DNA of 10,268 nt from NCBI GenBank assembly GCA_964369265.1, contig CAYJEV010000066.1, positions 1 to 10,268 of the forward strand, read 5' to 3'. The stretch is from DAMCAP01 sp964369265. GTDB taxonomy: Bacteria > Bacillota > Clostridia > Oscillospirales > Ruminococcaceae. Positions within the stretch are counted from its first letter, which is position 1, and every line of letters starts with the position of its first letter. The notes beneath the pieces are model-generated. The model was not told the origin of the DNA, ran no database searches, and was given only the letters and a program-made list of their open reading frames with translations. The translations under genes were made by a program, and so were the position numbers. Positions 7,520 to 10,268 of this stretch are shown in pieces.

Positions 7520-8149
7520 TTACAATTGCTCCAGCTTTGTTATAAACTCATCTTCAAATAAAACAAAATTATACCTAGCAGTAAGCTCGTTTATCATCTT
7601 GCACTTATTTGCTGTTCTAGTTTTGTCAGTTCCAAATATAACAGGGTTAAGCCAAGTATTTAAAAGCAAAGTGATAAGTTCTGCAAGCTCATATGGCTTG
7701 TCGCAAAGAATAGAACCATCACTTACACCTTGCTCAATAATTGGTAACACATAGTTTGGGACAACCTCATTCATAGTACACTTTAGCTGCGTTGCCAAAA
7801 ACTTTGGATTTTCTAAAAGATTAGGCACAATATCAAGCAAAGTTGCAGAGGCATCACTAAAGACATTCAAAACTAAAACTTGCCTTAGCTTTTCTGCTCC
7901 TGTTAGCGTGGTGTTATTTTTCATTTCGATAAAATACTTCCCATTAGCTTCTCCAAGCTTAGTCGCAACAGCATCGAAAATCTCTTCTTTTGACTTGAAG
8001 TGATGATAAATAGCGCCCTTAGTTAAATCGCCAAGCTCGTTCAAAATATCTTGCAAGCTTGTGTTGTCATACCCTTTTTCAAGAAAAAGCCTAGTTGATA
8101 CTTCTAGTATTCGTTCGATAGTTTGTTCTGGATATTTATTTCTTGCCAT
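7520..8149 (-). CDS. TetR/AcrR family transcriptional repressor
   Basis: This 209-residue protein has the family's N-terminal DNA-binding domain. The first helix contains ILEVSTRLFLEKGYDNTS, and the helix-turn-helix follows at about 29-52 with the typical ending LTKGAIYHHFKSKEEIF. The remaining 140 or so residues form the variable ligand-binding and dimerisation region, so the inducer cannot be predicted. An AGGTG ribosome site lies 5 nt before the ATG. Two CATAC-N5-GTATG inverted repeats in its own promoter and a third before the ABC-MFS operon are the likely targets, giving autorepression and control of efflux. It is followed by the 66-residue membrane protein gene. Confidence 0.94.
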   Translation of the reverse strand: MARNKYPEQTIERILEVSTRLFLEKGYDNTSLQDILNELGDLTKGAIYHHFKSKEEIFDAVATKLGEANGKYFIEMKNNTTLTGAEKLRQVLVLNVFSDASATLLDIVPNLLENPKFLATQLKCTMNEVVPNYVLPIIEQGVSDGSILCDKPYELAELITLLLNTWLNPVIFGTDKTRTANKCKMINELTARYNFVLFEDEFITKLEQL

Positions 8150-8171
8150 TTTTACACCTCATTTCGCTCTG

Positions 8172-8186
8172 CATACCAATAGTATG
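8172..8186. promoter_or_regulatory. TetR-type operator O1 of tetR
   Basis: The repeat CATAC-CAATA-GTATG has 5-bp arms and lies over the predicted tetR transcription start, 27 bp centre to centre from the second site. It shares the core of the operator at 7221-7243 and is the shortest of the three. Confidence 0.7.
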
Positions 8187-8191
8187 TAATT

Positions 8192-8221
8192 ACAATAACA
8201 TACCAACAGTATGTTTGTCAA
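8192..8221 (-). promoter_or_regulatory. Promoter of tetR
   Basis: On the minus strand a perfect -35 TTGACA (8216-8221) is followed at 18 bp by TATTGT (8192-8197), a four-of-six -10. The spacer is filled by a TetR-type operator, so a bound repressor would exclude RNA polymerase. Confidence 0.65.
8197..8215. promoter_or_regulatory. TetR-type operator O2 in the tetR promoter spacer
   Basis: A perfect 7-bp inverted repeat, AACATAC and GTATGTT, surrounds CAACA. It sits between the -35 and -10 of tetR and shares CATAC-N5-GTATG with the sites at 8172-8186 and 7221-7243. Confidence 0.8.
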
Positions 8222-8267
8222 GAGGGATTATAAACTTTATTTGCTAGGCGGCTAATTATAAAGAAAA

Positions 8268-8300
8268 TTTCAATAAAATTTAAGATAAATTTTGTTGAAA
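8268..8300. repeat. 14-bp inverted repeat upstream of the ferredoxin promoter
   Basis: The arms 8268-8281 (TTTCAATAAAATTT) and 8287-8300 (AAATTTTGTTGAAA) are complementary at 13 of 14 positions, and the one mismatch would be a U-G pair in RNA. The loop is AAGAT. It ends 6 bp before the -35 of the ferredoxin gene, so it is outside the predicted transcript and would act as DNA, for example as an operator. It is very AT-rich, which raises the odds of chance. Confidence 0.45.
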
Positions 8301-8306
8301 AGGTAC

Positions 8307-8335
8307 TTTAAAAATTCCATTTAATGTGTTAGAAT
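8307..8335 (+). promoter_or_regulatory. Promoter of the ferredoxin gene (extended -10)
   Basis: A -10 TAGAAT (8330-8335) with TG at 8327-8328 (extended -10) has a -35 TTTAAA (8307-8312) 17 bp upstream. Transcription would start near 8342, about 29 nt before the ATG. This leaves room for the strong AGGAGG at 8357-8362. Confidence 0.6.
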
Positions 8336-8370
8336 GGGAGTAACAATATAATAGTAAGGAGGTGTTAAGA

Positions 8371-8541
8371 ATGGCTCACGTTATTAATGAGAACTGTGTA
8401 AGCTGTGGCGCTTGTGCTGGTACTTGCCCTGTTTCTGCAATCACAGAGGGAGATAGCATCTACGTTATCAATGCTGATACTTGTATCGATTGTGGCGCTT
8501 GTACTGGTGTCTGTCCAACAGGTGCAATTTCTGCTGAATAA
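8371..8541 (+). CDS. 2[4Fe-4S] ferredoxin, clostridial type
   Basis: This is a 56-residue cytosolic electron carrier for low-potential reactions such as those of pyruvate:ferredoxin oxidoreductase and hydrogenase. It begins MAHVINENC. Two classic cluster-binding motifs are complete, CVSCGACAGTCP (from residue 9) and CIDCGACTGVCP (from residue 38). Each is CxxCxxCxxxCP, and the C of each CP serves the other cluster in the known fold. The two halves are internal repeats, as in all members of the family, and the length is typical. AGGAGG lies 8 nt before the ATG. It appears monocistronic, with its own promoter before it and a hairpin terminator after it. No neighbouring oxidoreductase shows its partner. 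Confidence 0.96.
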   Translation: MAHVINENCVSCGACAGTCPVSAITEGDSIYVINADTCIDCGACTGVCPTGAISAE

Positions 8542-8555
8542 TTTTGTTTAGCATT

Positions 8556-8596
8556 TAAATTAGAGGAGCTCGTTAAGGGCTCCTTAATTTATTTTT
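8556..8596 (+). terminator. Terminator after the ferredoxin gene
   Basis: An upper stem AGGAGC/GCTCCT (8564-8569 with 8579-8584) sits on an AT stem (8556-8562 with 8585-8591), with one bulged G at 8563. It is followed by TTTTT at 8592-8596. It lies 14 nt after the stop codon and only 4 nt before the ribosome site of trmN6, so trmN6-rsmI either relies on read-through or has a promoter I do not see. Confidence 0.8.
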
Positions 8597-8608
8597 AGTG
8601 GAGGATTT

Positions 8609-9355
8609 ATGTCAAAGGATCAAAGTTATGCAATTTTAAGCGATAGTTTATCAATAGCGATTGATGAGGTTCATCGTTTTTCAACCGACTCAGTGCTTTT
8701 AGCGAGCTTTGCAAATGTAAAGCGAAAGCATAAACTGCTTGATTTATGCAGTGGTTGCGGAATAGTGGCGTTTTCGCATTATAGAGGCAAAGGAGTTGTA
8801 CCGCCATTAGTTTCTGTTGCTGTTGATATACAAAAAGAGGCTGTGGATTTGATGAACAAAACTTTATCTCAAAACTCGCAGATTGAAAATTTCACCCCAC
8901 TTCTTTTAGATTTAAAGGAAATACCTGAAAAGGGTGTTGGTGAATTTCATAAAAAATATTTTGATCTTGTGACATGCAACCCTCCATATCAAACAGAGCA
9001 AAGCGGATTTATCGCAGAGCATGGCAGAGGCATTCAGCGCCATGAACTCGCTTGTTCGCTTGAAGATATATGCAAAGCAGCTGCTGCCGCCCTTAATTTT
9101 GGAGGAAGATTTTGCATTTGCCAAAAGCCTTCAAGGCTAACTGATGTTATTGTGGAGATGAAGAAGGTTAATATTGAGCCTAAGCGAATAAGGTTTGTGC
9201 AGAAGAATGTTGGCTCTCCAGCGTGGCTTTTTCTGATTGAGGGAAAGCTTGGGGCTAAGTCTGGGGTTGTTGTTGAAGCGCCTTTAATTATGTATGATGA
9301 AAAGGGCGAGCTAAACCAAGAGGTTAAAGATATTTACAAGGGAGGAGAAAGCTAG
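8609..9355 (+). CDS. trmN6: tRNA1(Val) adenine-37 N6-methyltransferase-like protein (YabB/YfiC family)
   Basis: This is a 248-residue SAM-dependent methyltransferase. The SAM-binding motif I is LLDLCSGCGI (43-52), and the amino-methylating active-site motif is NPPY (124-127), which marks N6-adenine or similar amino-group methylation. The N-terminal FSTDSVLLASF (24-34) and the later RHELACSLED are typical of the TrmN6/YabB branch, whose E. coli member methylates A37 of tRNA1(Val). The exact target in Bacillota is less certain. GGAGG (8600-8604) precedes the ATG closely, at 4 nt. The stop codon directly touches the rsmI start. In Bacillus subtilis yabB lies just upstream of yazA and rsmI (yabC), so the order here is a conserved housekeeping one, without yazA. 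Confidence 0.88.
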   Translation: MSKDQSYAILSDSLSIAIDEVHRFSTDSVLLASFANVKRKHKLLDLCSGCGIVAFSHYRGKGVVPPLVSVAVDIQKEAVDLMNKTLSQNSQIENFTPLLLDLKEIPEKGVGEFHKKYFDLVTCNPPYQTEQSGFIAEHGRGIQRHELACSLEDICKAAAAALNFGGRFCICQKPSRLTDVIVEMKKVNIEPKRIRFVQKNVGSPAWLFLIEGKLGAKSGVVVEAPLIMYDEKGELNQEVKDIYKGGES

Positions 9356-10177
9356 ATGGGAAAATTATATGTTGTTGGAACACCTATAGGAAATTTAGGG
9401 GACTTTTCTAGCAGAGGAATTGAAACTCTCTCAAAGGTTGATTTTATAGCAGCCGAAGATACAAGGGTCACAATGAAACTGCTATCTCGTTTTGAAATAT
9501 CAAAGCCAATGATAAGCTATTATGAGCATAATCTTCGTCAAAGAGGAGAGCAGATAATAGGGAGGCTTCTTTCTGGGGAGGATGGCGCAATAGTGACCGA
9601 TGCTGGTATGCCTTGTGTTAGCGATCCTGGAGAGGAGCTAATTCGTCAGTGCTATGACAATGGCATTGAGGTGGTGGCTGTTCCAGGGCCTAGTGCCGTT
9701 ATAACTGCTTTAGCATTATCTGGGCTTGACACAACTCGTTTTTCATTTGAGGGATTTTTAACCACTAATAAGGCTGGCAGAAAAGAGCATTTAGCTGAGG
9801 TTGTCAATATGCCAAGAACGCTTGTTTTTTATGAAGCGCCACATAAGCTATTATCAACGCTCAAGGATATGCTGGCTGTGTTTGGCGATAGGAGAATTGC
9901 GCTTTGCCGAGAGCTTACAAAAATTCATGAAGAGGTGTTAAGATTTAGCTTATCGGAGGCAGTTGAGTATTATAGCGACAAGACAATTAAGGGCGAGTTT
10001 GTATTGATAGTAGAGGCAGCTAAGAGGGAAGAAAAGCAGGTGTTTACGCTTGAAGATGCTGTTAAGCTTGCCTTAGCGTATATAGAGGAAGGCATGTCTT
10101 CTTCTGCGGCTGCAAAGAAGGCAGCGAGCGACACTGGAGTTAAGAAGAGCGAGATTTACAAAGAGATTTGCTCTTAG
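9356..10177 (+). CDS. rsmI: 16S rRNA (cytidine-1402 2'-O)-methyltransferase
   Basis: It methylates the ribose of C1402 in the decoding centre of 16S rRNA, using SAM. The 273-residue protein shows the tetrapyrrole-methylase-like fold motifs of RsmI in order: GTPIGNLGD (8-16), AAEDTR (32-37), DAGMPCVSDPG (82-92), VPGPSA (109-114), FYEAPHK (158-164), RRIALCRELTKIHEE (179-193) and KGEFV (212-216). A short helical C-terminal domain, about 230-273, matches the helix-turn-helix-like tail of the family. Length is normal. The ATG at 9356 directly follows the trmN6 stop (TAGATG), with GGAGGAGA inside the end of trmN6, so the two are translated from one message. Confidence 0.96.
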   Translation: MGKLYVVGTPIGNLGDFSSRGIETLSKVDFIAAEDTRVTMKLLSRFEISKPMISYYEHNLRQRGEQIIGRLLSGEDGAIVTDAGMPCVSDPGEELIRQCYDNGIEVVAVPGPSAVITALALSGLDTTRFSFEGFLTTNKAGRKEHLAEVVNMPRTLVFYEAPHKLLSTLKDMLAVFGDRRIALCRELTKIHEEVLRFSLSEAVEYYSDKTIKGEFVLIVEAAKREEKQVFTLEDAVKLALAYIEEGMSSSAAAKKAASDTGVKKSEIYKEICS

Positions 10178-10268
10178 CTTTGTTAGACTAATGACTAAAG
10201 ATTTCGCACAAAGCTTGCAGTGTTCCGCTAGGCTTACATAAAGTTTTGCTAAATTTTTTTCAAAAAAT
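10178..10268. other. Non-coding end of window after rsmI
   Basis: No gene starts in these 91 bases. Short interrupted inverted repeats occur (for example TTAG/CTAA near 10183-10196), and the window ends in ATTTTTTTCAAAAAAT, a T/A palindrome cut by the edge. No convincing terminator can be called without the bases beyond. Confidence 0.4.

Noticed and set aside
8347..8352. TATAAT as -10 of the ferredoxin gene
   Set aside because: It would start transcription inside or at the AGGAGG ribosome site, and there is no suitable -35. The TG-TAGAAT element upstream is a better fit.
8607..8807. Open frame on the minus strand inside trmN6
   Set aside because: It lies opposite the conserved motif-I coding region of trmN6, has no ribosome site and encodes no recognisable protein. 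It is a shadow frame.
10254..10268. T/A palindrome at the right edge as an rsmI terminator
   Set aside because: It has a 2-nt loop and no GC in the stem, and it is cut by the window edge. The sequence beyond is needed to judge it.
1..10268. Mobile element, CRISPR array or defence island
   Set aside because: No transposase, integrase, terminal inverted repeats, repeat-spacer pattern or tRNA attachment site was seen. The gene content is housekeeping plus one efflux locus.

Overview
The window looks like a piece of chromosome from an anaerobic, low-GC Gram-positive bacterium (Bacillota, probably class Clostridia). The reasons are the AT-rich intergenic DNA, strong GGAGG-type ribosome sites before nearly every gene, a clostridial-type 2[4Fe-4S] ferredoxin, a B12-dependent (oxygen-independent) ribonucleotide reductase, GTP-dependent PEP carboxykinase, and a trmN6-rsmI pair in the order known from Bacillota. 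The species cannot be named from the sequence alone. Ten protein genes are supported. No rRNA, tRNA, CRISPR array, transposase or phage gene was seen.

Layout. 41-1867 (-) is pckG. It is divergent from nrdJ (2245-4482, +), and the 377-bp spacer between them holds both promoters, a clear NrdR box over the nrdJ -10, and spaced short repeats of unknown meaning. nrdJ converges on a leftward efflux operon, and a 13-bp-stem bidirectional terminator at 4516-4555 separates them. The leftward block, in transcription order, is: tetR (7520-8149), a 66-residue two-helix membrane protein (7303-7503), a terminator hairpin, then ABC ATPase (6490-7197), ABC-2 permease (5782-6486) and an MFS drug exporter (4556-5782). 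To the right, reading rightward, are a 56-residue ferredoxin (8371-8541) with its own promoter and terminator, then trmN6 (8609-9355) and rsmI (9356-10177).

How it works together. The most coherent unit is the TetR-controlled efflux locus. Three inverted repeats with the same core, CATAC-N5-GTATG, lie in the tetR promoter (two copies) and in front of the ABC-MFS operon (one longer copy). This fits one repressor controlling itself and an ABC exporter translationally coupled to an MFS exporter. The ligand and exported compound are unknown. The flanking genes are housekeeping: gluconeogenesis or anaplerosis (pckG), deoxynucleotide synthesis (nrdJ, probably repressed by NrdR when dNTPs or ATP are plentiful), electron transfer (ferredoxin), and tRNA/16S rRNA methylation (trmN6, rsmI).

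Nothing in the window is clearly a new defence or mobile system. The items most worth following up are the shared TetR operators and the small membrane protein, the long inverted repeat upstream of the ferredoxin promoter, and the repeats in the pckG-nrdJ spacer.
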